Source: Thalassobacillus_A hwangdonensis
Lineage (GTDB): Bacteria; Bacillota; Bacilli; Bacillales; Halobacillaceae
Direction: 5' to 3'
Assembly: GCF_042675915.1 (NCBI RefSeq)
Contig: NZ_JBHTKL010000001.1
Location: 1,178,001-1,242,000, forward strand
DNA length: 64,000 nucleotides
Of this stretch, positions 8,985 to 18,038 are shown in pieces (within the stretch, counting starts at the first letter, position 1; each line of letters begins with the position of its first letter). Below the pieces are notes generated by a model. That model made no database searches. It saw nothing but the letters and a program-made list of their open reading frames with translations, and had not been told where the DNA came from. The position numbers and the translations under genes were made by a program.

Positions 8985-10148
8985 TTATTCCGTAGAAACT
9001 TTCTCCGCATCCCAGTAATACTCACTGAACACTTCAGCGAAAGCGTCAGCACTTCTGTAAAGCTCTTCGAACGAGTTGTCTACCCCACCAAATTCTAGCA
9101 AGACGGCATTTTGAGAAAGATCCTGATTATACTTACCATCGACATTGCTGCCTTTTTTTCTGATTACCCCTCGGCTCAGTCCTGGATATTTTTCTTCGAG
9201 CAATTGATGAAGCTCTGTAACCAGCTTGAGGTTCTTTTCGTAATTAGGGTGTTCTTCTCCTACGACAAAGATGGTTTTAGCATAAGTTTTGCCATCAATT
9301 TCTGTAGTGGTGACATCCTTGCCCATGCTGTCCCGGTGTAGGTCGAATATGAATTGCAAATCATTATTCGAAGCCATCGCTTCGGTTACAACGGTCCGAC
9401 TGGCATCATAAGATTTCCAGAACTCCCATCCTTTGTTTTGCAATATTGTAGTGATGTCGGTATGGTCCACATGGGTTCCGATTCCATGCGCTTCCAGAGC
9501 TTTGCCGAGTCGATCACCCACTTTGGTGATATTCACTTCACGATGATATGCCTCATTCGGCTCTGTTCCTTCCGGCAGATTTGGCAAGAACGATTCTCTA
9601 TTATGGGAGTGATAGATGAACACGACGTCTTTTCCACCGGTCGTAGGACCATCCGATTCTTTCGGCTCATCCACCTGTTCTTCCTCACCAGTATCTACAG
9701 CTTCCCTATCCTCCAACACAACGTCAATCGGTGCTTGTGACTCTATCGGCAGGTTTGTGTAATTTGTCCCTTCACCAGCAATGATGATTTCTGCATGATA
9801 CCTTGATAACCCGGGAATTTCCCTCCCAAGCAGGCTGCGTGGATCATTCGGAGTCAATGAAGTCGCCAGTTGAAAGGACAACGTGGACAGATCCGGTGGT
9901 TCCAGGTCAGATGGATATGCCTCTTTGAAGGCACGGTGTTCCAGACTGAATAAATAAAGGAAAGAAGCACCTTTGATCTGACTCGTCCACTTTTGCATCG
10001 TGTCAGAATAAAGCCGATAAGTCGGTTTGACACTGGTCAATGCGCCGATGACCAACAAAAGCACAAGCATCAGCGCAATTCCCGCACCTACATGTTTATA
10101 TATTTTTTTGAACCAGCCGCTCTGTAAAGGGAGCTTCTTTTTGAGCAT
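8985..10148 (-). CDS. spoIIP: Stage II sporulation protein P
   Basis: SpoIIP is a cell-wall amidase/endopeptidase of the DMP complex (SpoIID-SpoIIM-SpoIIP) that thins septal peptidoglycan during forespore engulfment. The product is 387 residues, with a membrane anchor at about residues 20-39 and a C-terminal amidase-like domain with YHSHNRES, FDLHRDS and LEFGGVDN, the metal-binding and catalytic neighbourhood. The start is taken at the ATG at 10148 (MLKKKLPLQ); an 18-codon upstream extension lacks support. A loose sigma-E-like -10, CATAGACT, lies at 10187-10194 on the minus strand. It is downstream of gpr, as in B. subtilis. Confidence 0.95.
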   Translation of the reverse strand: MLKKKLPLQSGWFKKIYKHVGAGIALMLVLLLVIGALTSVKPTYRLYSDTMQKWTSQIKGASFLYLFSLEHRAFKEAYPSDLEPPDLSTLSFQLATSLTPNDPRSLLGREIPGLSRYHAEIIIAGEGTNYTNLPIESQAPIDVVLEDREAVDTGEEEQVDEPKESDGPTTGGKDVVFIYHSHNRESFLPNLPEGTEPNEAYHREVNITKVGDRLGKALEAHGIGTHVDHTDITTILQNKGWEFWKSYDASRTVVTEAMASNNDLQFIFDLHRDSMGKDVTTTEIDGKTYAKTIFVVGEEHPNYEKNLKLVTELHQLLEEKYPGLSRGVIRKKGSNVDGKYNQDLSQNAVLLEFGGVDNSFEELYRSADAFAEVFSEYYWDAEKVSTE

Positions 10149-10244
10149 CCTACATTCCAGCCTTTCATAAACATCTCGTATAATAGAGTCTATGAGAGGC
10201 ATGAAAAAATAGAACCACTCTTCTACTAAGCTTCTATCAAATCA

Positions 10245-11342
10245 TCATCTTGTGAAAGATTGTGATTCGTCCCCTTTTACGCGCTCGTGGAGTGCTGCAT
10301 TGATTCCAGCTGCAAGTACATGGGCCATATCCTTAATGAATCCGTCTACTTCTTTCGGAGTCACCATCAGATTATGTCCGATCGGTGATAGAACCTCTTC
10401 AATCAATTTGCGCTTTTCATGGCTTTCAAGCGAACCGACCATCCCTAAAATCGCTTGTCTCTGATCAAGCCCCGGCATATCTTCTTCGCTCAGCGTACGA
10501 TCGCCGAACGTCATGCTTGCAGGGGTGAGTGATTTGGACGGGTCATCCTTTTCCTTCCATTCTCTGCCCATATGTTTCAACAGGTAGTCGATCGTATCAT
10601 TCGTGATCGTCACTGCATCTACGACTGTCGGAACCCCAATGGCTATGACAGGGATGCCGAGGGTATCTTTGCTCAATTCTCTCCGTTTATTACCTACACC
10701 TGACCCAGGATGGATACCTGAATCGGAAAGCTGAATCGTTGCGTTGATCCTGTCGATGGAGCGTGATGCAAGTGCGTCGATCGCAATGACAAAATCCGGT
10801 TTCGTCTTTTCGATGATTCCCATGATGATATCGCTTGTCTCCACGCCCGTCACACCCATGACACCTGGGGTGATCGCTGATACTGGCCGATACCCTTCTG
10901 CAACGGTTTCAGGATGCAACTTGAATAAGTGGGTCGTAACCATGATTTTTTCCATCGCCAATGGACCAAGAGCATCCGGAGTGACATTATGGTTGCCAAG
11001 TCCAACGACAAGGCAGGTTTGGTCCGGTTGAATGTTATTCAGCTGCTGGAGCCGTGCCAATTCTTCACCAAGTACGACAGCAAGCCGTTTCTGCATCTCT
11101 GTATCCTGATGACGGATCGCTTTTGATTCAAGCGTGGTATAGTTCCCCGCTTTCTTCCCGAGCTTCTCTTCTGCAGAAGGATCGATCGTGACATAAGTGA
11201 TGTTGATATCTTCTACAGATTTCTCTTCTACTTCAACACCAGAAGGGCTCTGCTGTGTCTCTTCATTCTCTTCGACGTAAGCATTTCTGGCTTCGATCGC
11301 CAGGTCTGTACGGATCGTATAGTTAAGATCATTTTCGCTCAT
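10245..11342 (-). CDS. gpr: Spore germination endopeptidase GPR
   Basis: GPR degrades small acid-soluble spore proteins at germination to release amino acids; it is made as a zymogen in the forespore. The 365-residue protein begins MSENDLNYTIRTDLAIEARN, the family's propeptide region, and contains the conserved VVGLGNHNVTPDALGP and GIHPGSGVGNKR segments. The start ATG at 11342 follows GAGGTGACGCCC; three extra codons upstream overlap the ribosome site and are excluded. It is divergent from rpsT and upstream of spoIIP. Confidence 0.97.
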   Translation of the reverse strand: MSENDLNYTIRTDLAIEARNAYVEENEETQQSPSGVEVEEKSVEDINITYVTIDPSAEEKLGKKAGNYTTLESKAIRHQDTEMQKRLAVVLGEELARLQQLNNIQPDQTCLVVGLGNHNVTPDALGPLAMEKIMVTTHLFKLHPETVAEGYRPVSAITPGVMGVTGVETSDIIMGIIEKTKPDFVIAIDALASRSIDRINATIQLSDSGIHPGSGVGNKRRELSKDTLGIPVIAIGVPTVVDAVTITNDTIDYLLKHMGREWKEKDDPSKSLTPASMTFGDRTLSEEDMPGLDQRQAILGMVGSLESHEKRKLIEEVLSPIGHNLMVTPKEVDGFIKDMAHVLAAGINAALHERVKGDESQSFTR

Positions 11343-11363
11343 GGGCGTCACCTCTTTTTTAAC

Positions 11364-11394
11364 TAGCTTGATACTTGCGAAAATATTTTATACG
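11364..11394 (-). promoter_or_regulatory. Possible sigma-G/sigma-F promoter of gpr
   Basis: CGTATA (11389-11394), an 18-base spacer and CAAGCTA (11364-11370) partly match the sigma-G consensus (TGAATA / CATACTA). The gene is forespore-expressed in B. subtilis, which makes this plausible, but the match is imperfect. Confidence 0.4.
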
Positions 11395-11421
11395 TTTTCT
11401 GGCACTGCATCGATAAAGTTA

Positions 11422-11450
11422 TTGAAAACTCGGTGTCTCTTTGGTAAAAT
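11422..11450 (+). promoter_or_regulatory. Sigma-A promoter of rpsT
   Basis: TTGAAA (11422-11427), a 17-base spacer and TAAAAT (11445-11450), about 50 bases ahead of the rpsT start codon. Confidence 0.75.
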
Positions 11451-11503
11451 GTCTCTTGTTCGATTATGAATGAGTCTGATGATTTTACCTGGGAGGTGAA
11501 ACC

Positions 11504-11764
11504 ATGCCAAATATTAAATCTGCGATCAAACGCGTTAAAACAAACAACGATGCTCGTGCTTTGAACCAAGCCTTCAAATCTGACATGCGTACTGCTGTTA
11601 AGCGTGTAGAAAAACTTGTTGAAAGCAAAGATGCAGAGAACGCGAAAAGCGCTCTACCAGTTGCTGTTAAGAAAATCGACAAGGCCGTACAACGTGGAGC
11701 GATCCACACTAACAACGGTAACCGTAAAAAATCTCGCCTAACAAAAATGGTGAACGGACTATAA
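11504..11764 (+). CDS. rpsT: 30S ribosomal protein S20
   Basis: A small-subunit primary binding protein that contacts 16S rRNA helices. It is an 86-residue, Lys/Arg-rich helical protein beginning MPNIKSAIKRVKTNN, the normal length for the family. GGGAGGTG precedes the ATG. It is transcribed alone and divergently from gpr, and ends in a strong bidirectional terminator shared with holA. This is the only ribosomal protein gene in the window. Confidence 0.98.
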   Translation: MPNIKSAIKRVKTNNDARALNQAFKSDMRTAVKRVEKLVESKDAENAKSALPVAVKKIDKAVQRGAIHTNNGNRKKSRLTKMVNGL

Positions 11765-11827
11765 GAGCCGAACCATTATTTATGACCAACAAGCGGCTCT
11801 CACCAGGGTCGTTTTTCATTTTCACGA

Positions 11828-11876
11828 AAAAAAGACAGGCGGTTCAGCACTATTGGCTGAACCGCCTGTCTTTTTT
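11828..11876. terminator. Bidirectional terminator between rpsT and holA
   Basis: An 18-bp GC-rich hairpin (AAAGACAGGCGGTTCAGC paired with GCTGAACCGCCTGTCTTT) has A and T runs on its two sides, so it serves rpsT on the plus strand and holA on the minus strand. Confidence 0.95.
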
Positions 11877-11878
11877 GA

Positions 11879-12925
11879 TTAACTGATTTGTTTCGTTTTC
11901 TTTTTTATGTTGATCATACGATAGAGAAGCAGTTCGAATGCAAGTTCCTTTTCTGCTTTCCCCTGTTTGATTTCATGGTCGGTTTCTGTCAACAGATGCA
12001 TGATCATTTCCAGTTCATCCTGTGTGAAATGCTGTTCACGCTTCATCGCCATCTTGATGACATAAGGATGTGCCTTGATATATTGCTGCATCTGATTTTG
12101 TGCATAGCCTTTCTTTTTCAGGATTTTTGCCTGCAAAATGATTCGGAACTGGGAAGCGAGCAGTGCTGTCAGTGCAATCGGTTCTTCATTCGTTTGCATC
12201 AATCCTCGGAAAATCCGGATCGCTTTAGTTACATCCCTTTCCATTACGGCATCTACAAGCTTCAAACCTGATGATTCTGAGCTGTGTGATAAAAGTTCCT
12301 CGGCCATCTCTTTCGTCACTAAGCGGTCTTCTCTTACGTTCAACGCCAGCTTCTCAAGCTCACTTTTGAGGACAAGCAGGTTTGTACCTACCTCTTCAAT
12401 GATGAAATCATGCAACGATTTAGGAATTTCGATATGTAAATCCGATGCAATCGAATTGATCCACTCGGCCATGTTCCATTCCTTCACTGGCATGCATGAA
12501 ACGACTTCTCCGTGCTTTTTGAACTGTTTGAACAACTTCTTACGTTCATCAAGCTTTTCATATGGAGCAACAATCACAAGTGTGGAATAATCCACGGGAT
12601 CTTCCAAATAGCGCTGTAACGCCTCCACTTCATGTTCAAAAGGAAGCTTGTCCGGCTTCGCTTTCATAAATACAGGTTTTTCAGCAATGATGATCTTTTT
12701 TTCCCCGAAGAACGGATAGGTCTCTGCATCTGTCACAACATTCTCAATCGGCGTCTCTTCCAAATCATATGTAGAAACATTCACGTCCTGATCTTCTTCC
12801 GGCAACGATTTGTCCAATATTTTTTGTTTTATATCCTGAATCATATAGGATTCTGTTCCATATAATAGATATACAGGGGAGAACTGCTTCTTATTGATTT
12901 TTTTCAGGATTTCCAAATAACTCAT
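11879..12925 (-). CDS. holA: DNA polymerase III delta subunit
   Basis: This is the clamp-loader subunit that opens the beta sliding clamp. The 348-residue product starts MSYLEILKKINKKQFSPVYLLYGTESYM, which matches the family's N terminus, and continues through the AAA+-like domains with a C-terminal helical collar segment. GAGGTGGGACAA positions the ATG at 12925. It lies downstream of yqzM/comEC on the opposite side from rpsT, the B. subtilis arrangement, and ends at the shared bidirectional terminator. Confidence 0.95.
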   Translation of the reverse strand: MSYLEILKKINKKQFSPVYLLYGTESYMIQDIKQKILDKSLPEEDQDVNVSTYDLEETPIENVVTDAETYPFFGEKKIIIAEKPVFMKAKPDKLPFEHEVEALQRYLEDPVDYSTLVIVAPYEKLDERKKLFKQFKKHGEVVSCMPVKEWNMAEWINSIASDLHIEIPKSLHDFIIEEVGTNLLVLKSELEKLALNVREDRLVTKEMAEELLSHSSESSGLKLVDAVMERDVTKAIRIFRGLMQTNEEPIALTALLASQFRIILQAKILKKKGYAQNQMQQYIKAHPYVIKMAMKREQHFTQDELEMIMHLLTETDHEIKQGKAEKELAFELLLYRMINIKKKTKQIS

Positions 12926-12962
12926 TTGTCCCACCTCTAAACTCGTCCTGTCAAAAAAGTAA

Positions 12963-13068
12963 CAGGCACCTCATTCCACTTGCATAAAATATACTCAATG
13001 GTAACATTTTATGCTTGTAAGCAAGCCTTGTCAAAATCGATTCTTCAACCGAGAGGCTGAGGTGCCTG
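12963..13068. repeat. Structured inverted-repeat element upstream of holA
   Basis: An 11-bp perfect outer stem (CAGGCACCTCA at 12963-12973 with TGAGGTGCCTG at 13058-13068) encloses a 9-bp hairpin (GCATAAAAT at 12982-12990 with ATTTTATGC at 13006-13014) and an overlapping GCTTG/CAAGC hairpin at 13013-13026. The unit is about 106 bases, in the 366-base gap between holA and yqzM. It has the look of a small non-coding repeat or a structured leader of holA. No known class was recognised. The rest of the gap (13069-13291) holds one more small hairpin (CGTTTCA/TGAAACG, 13087-13117) and nothing else identifiable. Confidence 0.5.
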
Positions 13069-13291
13069 AAGGATCTATATAAACGCCGTTTCAGCAATCC
13101 CGGAAATTGGTGAAACGACGATATTGACCTTTGATTTTAGAATGACCCAAATGACGCCGTACTATCTATGACAACTCTTGCTAATCAAGGGAATAGGTGA
13201 AGGGAATAAGAAATATCGGGACAGTTTTCAATGTATCTGGATTTTTATTTCTGTATCGCTTATACTAATTAGTGATATAGGAGGGGTTAAT

Positions 13292-13426
13292 GTGAACGAA
13301 TTCAAAAAAGAAATCCAATCTAAAAATAATGATGTAATCGACTCTGGGTTAGGGTTTGTATTTTCTTTCTTGTTCTTTTTCATCATTTTCGGTATCGGTG
13401 TAGCAATCAGTGTATTTGGAATGTAA
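13292..13426 (+). CDS. yqzM: YqzM family small membrane protein
   Basis: A 44-residue protein, beginning VNEFKKEIQSKNNDVID, with one C-terminal hydrophobic helix (FVFSFLFFFIIFGIGVAISV). GTG start at 13292 after GGAGGGG. A YqzM protein is found between comEC and holA throughout Bacillaceae, which supports the call; its function is unknown. The open frame extends 38 codons further upstream, but that part has no ribosome site and no resemblance to the family. Confidence 0.85.
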   Translation: MNEFKKEIQSKNNDVIDSGLGFVFSFLFFFIIFGIGVAISVFGM

Positions 13427-13439
13427 TCCATATGAAGGA

Positions 13440-13469
13440 AAGGCTGCTTTCAGGAAGCAGTCTTTTTTT
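13440..13469 (+). terminator. Terminator of yqzM
   Basis: CTGCTT/AAGCAG hairpin followed by seven T residues, 15 bases after the yqzM stop. Confidence 0.75.
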
Positions 13470-13505
13470 GTTGGACCAAAAAATATCGTTCCAGGCATGA
13501 AGATA

Positions 13506-15806
13506 TTATTTTAAATTCGTTTCGCTTTTGTTTGTAGTATACGGCAGGAATGTCTGAAACGTTCCACCTTCTTTTCCGAAATGGTATTGGACGGCACCGT
13601 GATGATCTGTGCGGAACTGCTTCGAATCATATCGCTCCAATACATCAAGCACCTCTGCATGAGGGTGACCATATCTGTTAGCCCTGCCAGCAGATATAAG
13701 GCTGATGGAGGGGTTGGCTTTTTCAATGAAATCCCCTGAAGTGGATGTCTTACTCCCGTGGTGAGAGACTTTCAATACATCAACTTTCATATCCGGAAAC
13801 GCCTCGATCGTCGCTTCTTCGACCGCTTTTGAAATATCACCCGTAAAAAGCCATCCTAATCCCCCGACCTCAGTCTGGATGATAAGGGAATTGTCATTCG
13901 ATTCATTATGATCGGTTGATGGACCCACTACTTTGAAAGGTTGCCCTCCAAGCATGATCGTGCGATTGAATCCCTCTCTGACCAGCCTTGTCTGACTTCC
14001 CTCCATCGCTTTTACCAGCTCAGGAGGCGACTGGAAATACTTACTGACGATGATTTGTCTTATTTGCAGATGGTCGAATAAGTAAGGAACACTTCCGATA
14101 TGGTCGTGATCCTCATGCGAAAGTATCAATGCATCCAGCCTACTGATCCCTTTAGATTTAAGAAATGGCACAATCGTCTGCTCCACCACTTTCGCTTGAT
14201 TCCCCGAAAATTTATCTGCACCTGCAGCATCGATCATGATGACACCTCTCCTGTATGGTAATTCGATGATGAAACTATCCCCCTGACCGACATCGAGCAT
14301 CGTCACCGTTCCTTGCGGAGAAAAGTAAGGGATCAGAGACCAGCCAACGAGGACGAGCACACAACCTGCGCCAGCGAAAAAGCCATGCTTCAGCCTGTCC
14401 TGTTCCAAACACACGAACATCAGATACAGGAACAAATAAAACACAAGAATGAACGGAATAGGAATTTCGCCTGTGACCCATGAAATCAAGCTTTGTTCAT
14501 CGATATAAATCAGGACTTTCATCATCCAAGGATGAAAAACTTCAAACATTTTCACAGGTAAAGATACAAGTGGCGGATAGATGATAAGAAGAAAAAGCAG
14601 CGAGAACATCAGCGGGATGACCACAATTGAAAAATATGGCACGTAAAGAAGATTGGCAATGATCGATAAAGGGTTGAACTCATAAAAATGCTTCAGCTGC
14701 AAAGGCAGAATGACCATTTGACTGATGATACTGACTCTAAGCAACAGGAAGAATTTCGTTGTAGAAGCAGCTAACCATTTAAAAGAAAAAATCAGTGAGA
14801 AGGTAACAAGAAAGGAAAATTGAAAACCAAGATGGTAAATGTAGAGAGGCTTGATGAAAAGGAGGGATAAAAATAACAGGCTTACTATATCCGACATCTG
14901 AATTTTAAGTTTCATCTTTATCAGAATCAGGCTGACCACAACCATTGATGAGGCCCGGAGGACGGATGGTGCACCACCTGCAAGGAAGGTGTAAAAAGGA
15001 AGAAGAAATAGGAGGATCCAGCCACTCTGCTCTTTCGTTACTGCACCTGACCTTATCATGAACAGAAATGCAAAGCCCACGAACAATCCGATATGTAATC
15101 CTGATATGGCTAGAATGTGGGACAAATTCCACCTGCGGAATCTTTCAATCGTTTCGTCAGGGAGCTCACTCGTATCCCCTAACGCTAAAGCCTTCAGCCA
15201 GGCTCTGGTCTCTTCAGGTATCACTTGCTGCATCCGATCACCAAGAGAGAGACGGTAGGTTGATAAACCGGCAAGAATGGATTCACCTTCGCATTGAACC
15301 ATACTTTCATCATCAATGATGGTCTGATACTGAATCCCTGACTTCAATAAATACTCACGGTAATCGAATGTGCCAGGATTAGTAGCTCGTGGAGGAAGGT
15401 CTGCTGATGTAAACACCAGACAGGATGCACCACTTTTCCAGCTTTTTAGGATGCGCTTATCCATATTAGGATCATTATTTTGCCGGAAAAATACTAGAAG
15501 AACTTTTTGTGATGTCTTACTTTCTTTTAATACAGCTTCTATTTTATCTTGTGCGACCTTCACAGAAGATATCTTGCCTTGGAAAGGCATATCGGAGATA
15601 GGGTCGGTGGGGAATGAATGAGGTACGATAAAGTAACCTGACGTAAAGCCAGCAAACATAACGAAGAGCATCAATCGCCTTTTTCTAAAGAGATAAGTCA
15701 GGGAGAAGAAAAGAAGTAAAAAAACGATTGCCGAAGTTTTTGTTTCTGAATGACTTAATGCACCTAAAACAAATGCCCCGGCAATCATATGCCACTGTCC
15801 TCTCAT
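13506..15806 (-). CDS. comEC: DNA internalization channel protein ComEC/Rec2
   Basis: ComEC forms the membrane channel through which single-stranded DNA enters during transformation. The 766-residue product has N-terminal membrane helices flanking an OB-like DUF4131 region, a large Competence domain of many hydrophobic helices (about residues 200-480), and a C-terminal metallo-beta-lactamase domain with SHEDHDHIGS near residue 565 and VSHHGSKTS further on, proposed to degrade the non-transported strand. It overlaps comEB by four bases (ATGA), indicating coupled translation. The gene is intact, so the locus could support competence. Confidence 0.96.
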   Translation of the reverse strand: MRGQWHMIAGAFVLGALSHSETKTSAIVFLLLFFSLTYLFRKRRLMLFVMFAGFTSGYFIVPHSFPTDPISDMPFQGKISSVKVAQDKIEAVLKESKTSQKVLLVFFRQNNDPNMDKRILKSWKSGASCLVFTSADLPPRATNPGTFDYREYLLKSGIQYQTIIDDESMVQCEGESILAGLSTYRLSLGDRMQQVIPEETRAWLKALALGDTSELPDETIERFRRWNLSHILAISGLHIGLFVGFAFLFMIRSGAVTKEQSGWILLFLLPFYTFLAGGAPSVLRASSMVVVSLILIKMKLKIQMSDIVSLLFLSLLFIKPLYIYHLGFQFSFLVTFSLIFSFKWLAASTTKFFLLLRVSIISQMVILPLQLKHFYEFNPLSIIANLLYVPYFSIVVIPLMFSLLFLLIIYPPLVSLPVKMFEVFHPWMMKVLIYIDEQSLISWVTGEIPIPFILVFYLFLYLMFVCLEQDRLKHGFFAGAGCVLVLVGWSLIPYFSPQGTVTMLDVGQGDSFIIELPYRRGVIMIDAAGADKFSGNQAKVVEQTIVPFLKSKGISRLDALILSHEDHDHIGSVPYLFDHLQIRQIIVSKYFQSPPELVKAMEGSQTRLVREGFNRTIMLGGQPFKVVGPSTDHNESNDNSLIIQTEVGGLGWLFTGDISKAVEEATIEAFPDMKVDVLKVSHHGSKTSTSGDFIEKANPSISLISAGRANRYGHPHAEVLDVLERYDSKQFRTDHHGAVQYHFGKEGGTFQTFLPYTTNKSETNLK

Positions 15807-16387
15807 AACAGCGTTGTTGGGTCTTGAATGTCAAACAAATGCTTCGCTTTCCGCTTTAAATCAGCAGATGCTTTCGGGTCGTTCGTGGATCGGTCGAGTT
15901 CCATCATCAACTCTTCAATAAGCTCCCTTTTCTCTTCTCCTCTAGAATCTAAGGAGAACGTCTCCAGTTCTACTTTCTCAGTATGTACACCTGCATCTTC
16001 AAATAACTGGATGGCATACGGATGATTGCGATAATCCTTGCTGTAATAGACGGTCTTGATACCTGCCTGAATAATTGCTTTACAGCAGTGAAGACAAGGG
16101 AAGTGAGTAACGTAAATTTCTGCTCCCTCTGTTGCAACTCCGAATTTAGCACACTGTAGAAGGGCATTCATTTCTGCATGAATCGTTCTGACACAATGGC
16201 CATCAATAACATAACATCCTTCGTCGATACAATGCACATCTCCGGATACACTACCATTATAGCCACCGGCAATCATCCGTTTATCTCTTATGATGATGGC
16301 CCCGACAGACAACCTTTCACAAGTACTCCTCATCGCCAGAAGATGACTTTGAGCCATAAAATACTGGTTCCATGATATACGTGCCAC
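15803..16387 (-). CDS. comEB: ComEB, deoxycytidylate deaminase family
   Basis: A zinc-dependent deaminase converting dCMP to dUMP; despite its name it is not required for DNA uptake in B. subtilis. The 194-residue product carries the zinc-binding motifs HAEMNAL and PCLHCC and the N-terminal ISWNQYFMAQ typical of the family. The C-terminal 40 residues are highly charged. The start is GTG at 16387 after AAGGAGGGG. Middle gene of the comE operon. Confidence 0.95.
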   Translation of the reverse strand: MARISWNQYFMAQSHLLAMRSTCERLSVGAIIIRDKRMIAGGYNGSVSGDVHCIDEGCYVIDGHCVRTIHAEMNALLQCAKFGVATEGAEIYVTHFPCLHCCKAIIQAGIKTVYYSKDYRNHPYAIQLFEDAGVHTEKVELETFSLDSRGEEKRELIEELMMELDRSTNDPKASADLKRKAKHLFDIQDPTTLL

Positions 16388-16462
16388 TATTGCCCCTCCT
16401 TCGTTCTATTGAACACTCGATTAAATCTCAGTTTACCGATGTCGTTTATATTCGTCAATCTT

Positions 16463-17041
16463 CTACGGAATTTGTAATTGTTTCTCGATTTTTTCAAGTG
16501 TTTTTTCTCCGATCCCAGATATCTGAAGCAGGTCGTCCGCACTCTTGAACAACCCATTTTCTTCACGGTATTGAACGATTGCTTTCGCTTTCGAAGCACC
16601 GATACCATCAAGCTGCTGGATTTCACTCTCTGTCGCATAGTTGATTCTGATCAGATCTCCACTTGCGGTCACATGATCACCATTCTCTCCCTCATGCTTT
16701 GACAATACAACTACCATCATTTCATCCTGAAGCTTCTGAGCGAGGTTGACCGTTGTCGGATCCGCATCTTCTGTAAATCCACTAGCCATGTTTATGACAT
16801 CTTCCATTCGTTCACTCGAAGTTACCCGGTATACACCCGGTGAATGAACCTCTCCTTTGATATCGATGAACACTTCATTCCCATCTCCCCCTTCGTCTAC
16901 CTTTGTTTCGTCAGCGTCAGATAATTCTTGGTCAAGCCCTAAACTGGTCGGTGCCTTTTCCTGCTCCGGCGCACCGAAGAACACCCATAAGGCAATGCCT
17001 GCGGGAATAATTAGCCATCCATATTTTTTAAAACGATACAT
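16463..17041 (-). CDS. comEA: Competence DNA receptor ComEA
   Basis: ComEA is the membrane-anchored protein that binds incoming double-stranded DNA outside the cell. The 192-residue product has an N-terminal membrane helix (residues 8-22), an acidic spacer, a SLBB-like domain (about 50-115) and two helix-hairpin-helix DNA-binding motifs at the C terminus (INYATESEIQQLDGIGASKA and ISGIGEKTLEKI). AGGTGAAC precedes the ATG. First gene of comEA-comEB-comEC, divergent from comER as in B. subtilis. No convincing pair of ComK boxes was seen in the 80-base divergent gap. Confidence 0.96.
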   Translation of the reverse strand: MYRFKKYGWLIIPAGIALWVFFGAPEQEKAPTSLGLDQELSDADETKVDEGGDGNEVFIDIKGEVHSPGVYRVTSSERMEDVINMASGFTEDADPTTVNLAQKLQDEMMVVVLSKHEGENGDHVTASGDLIRINYATESEIQQLDGIGASKAKAIVQYREENGLFKSADDLLQISGIGEKTLEKIEKQLQIP

Positions 17042-17121
17042 GATTGTTCACCTGCTACCTTTCATAATTAGTAATGGAAAAGCGTATAGATTTAACGATG
17101 GAAAGAAAAAGGAGGGTCCGC

Positions 17122-17934
17122 ATGAATTGGGGAATCATTGGCATAGGAAATATGGGGACGATATTGATCGAGTCTCTTATCGAAAGTGGTGCGTTGGACC
17201 AGAAAGCGATCACGATCACTAACCGGACGATTGGAAAGGCTTTAGCCATACAGGAAAAATATAAGGGAATTCATGTAGAGGAAGATGCAGTGGAAGTGGC
17301 TCGGAAGGCAACCGTTCTGTTCATTTGTACAAAACCGAAAGATATGAAGCATGTATTTGAACAGATTGAGCCTGCGCTGACAAAAGACCATTGTGTCATA
17401 TCGATTACAAGTCCGCTTGCAATCGACTACCTGGAAGAACATCTGCCATGTCAGGTGGGAAGAATCGTACCTTCCATTACAAATCGCGCATTTGTAGGCG
17501 TCAGTTTATGCAGCTTCAGTTCAAACATGAAACCAGAAATGAAAGCACTGTTGATGCAAACCTTCAAATTCATTTCAAAACCAATCGAAACAGATGAGAA
17601 CGTGATCAGGGTATCGTCTGATATCGTTTCCTGCGGGCCTGCGTTTCTCAGTTTTTTAATGGAAAAAATGATGGAAGCATCCACCGAGGTCACCGATCTG
17701 GATAAAGCGAGAGCGACGGCTTTGACAACGGAAATGTTGAAGGGGTATGGGGAATTATTATCCAAAAACCATTACACACTGCAAACGTTGAGAGAGAAAG
17801 TGAGTGTCAAAGGCGGGGTTACCGGAGAAGGGTTGAAGGTACTCGAAGCAAACATCGGTGATTTGTTCCATAAACTTTTTGAAGCTACTCAGCAGAAGCA
17901 TCTGAAAGATAAAGAGGAACAGAAGTATTGGTGA
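17122..17934 (+). CDS. comER: ComER, pyrroline-5-carboxylate reductase-like protein
   Basis: A 270-residue member of the ProC family with a Rossmann fold (WGIIGIGNMGTILIESLIES) but not known to be a proline enzyme in this position; in B. subtilis it is dispensable for competence and linked to sporulation and biofilm control in some species. AAAAGGAGGG places the start ATG at 17122; the 16-codon upstream extension is rejected. It is transcribed divergently from comEA and ends at a bidirectional terminator shared with yqeM. Confidence 0.9.
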   Translation: MNWGIIGIGNMGTILIESLIESGALDQKAITITNRTIGKALAIQEKYKGIHVEEDAVEVARKATVLFICTKPKDMKHVFEQIEPALTKDHCVISITSPLAIDYLEEHLPCQVGRIVPSITNRAFVGVSLCSFSSNMKPEMKALLMQTFKFISKPIETDENVIRVSSDIVSCGPAFLSFLMEKMMEASTEVTDLDKARATALTTEMLKGYGELLSKNHYTLQTLREKVSVKGGVTGEGLKVLEANIGDLFHKLFEATQQKHLKDKEEQKYW

Positions 17935-17984
17935 TCGATCCTCTTATATATTCTTCAACAAGTACGTTAAATCCTTCAATAAAA

Positions 17985-18034
17985 AAAGAAAATCAACTGG
18001 TCAGAATAAACATCTGTTCCATTTGATTTTCTTT
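17985..18034. terminator. Bidirectional terminator between comER and yqeM
   Basis: AAAGAAAATCAA pairs with TTGATTTTCTTT, with inner TGG/CCA and CAG/CTG pairs, and has A/T runs on both sides. It lies between two convergent genes. Confidence 0.8.
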
Positions 18035-18038
18035 GCAG

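Noticed and set aside
13178..13291. N-terminal extension of yqzM
   Set aside because: The ribosome site GGAGGGG is just before the GTG at 13292, and the extension does not match the YqzM family.
17122..17934. Proline biosynthesis ProC for the comER product
   Set aside because: It belongs to the ProC superfamily, but its position divergent from comEA is specific to comER, so a biosynthetic role is not claimed.
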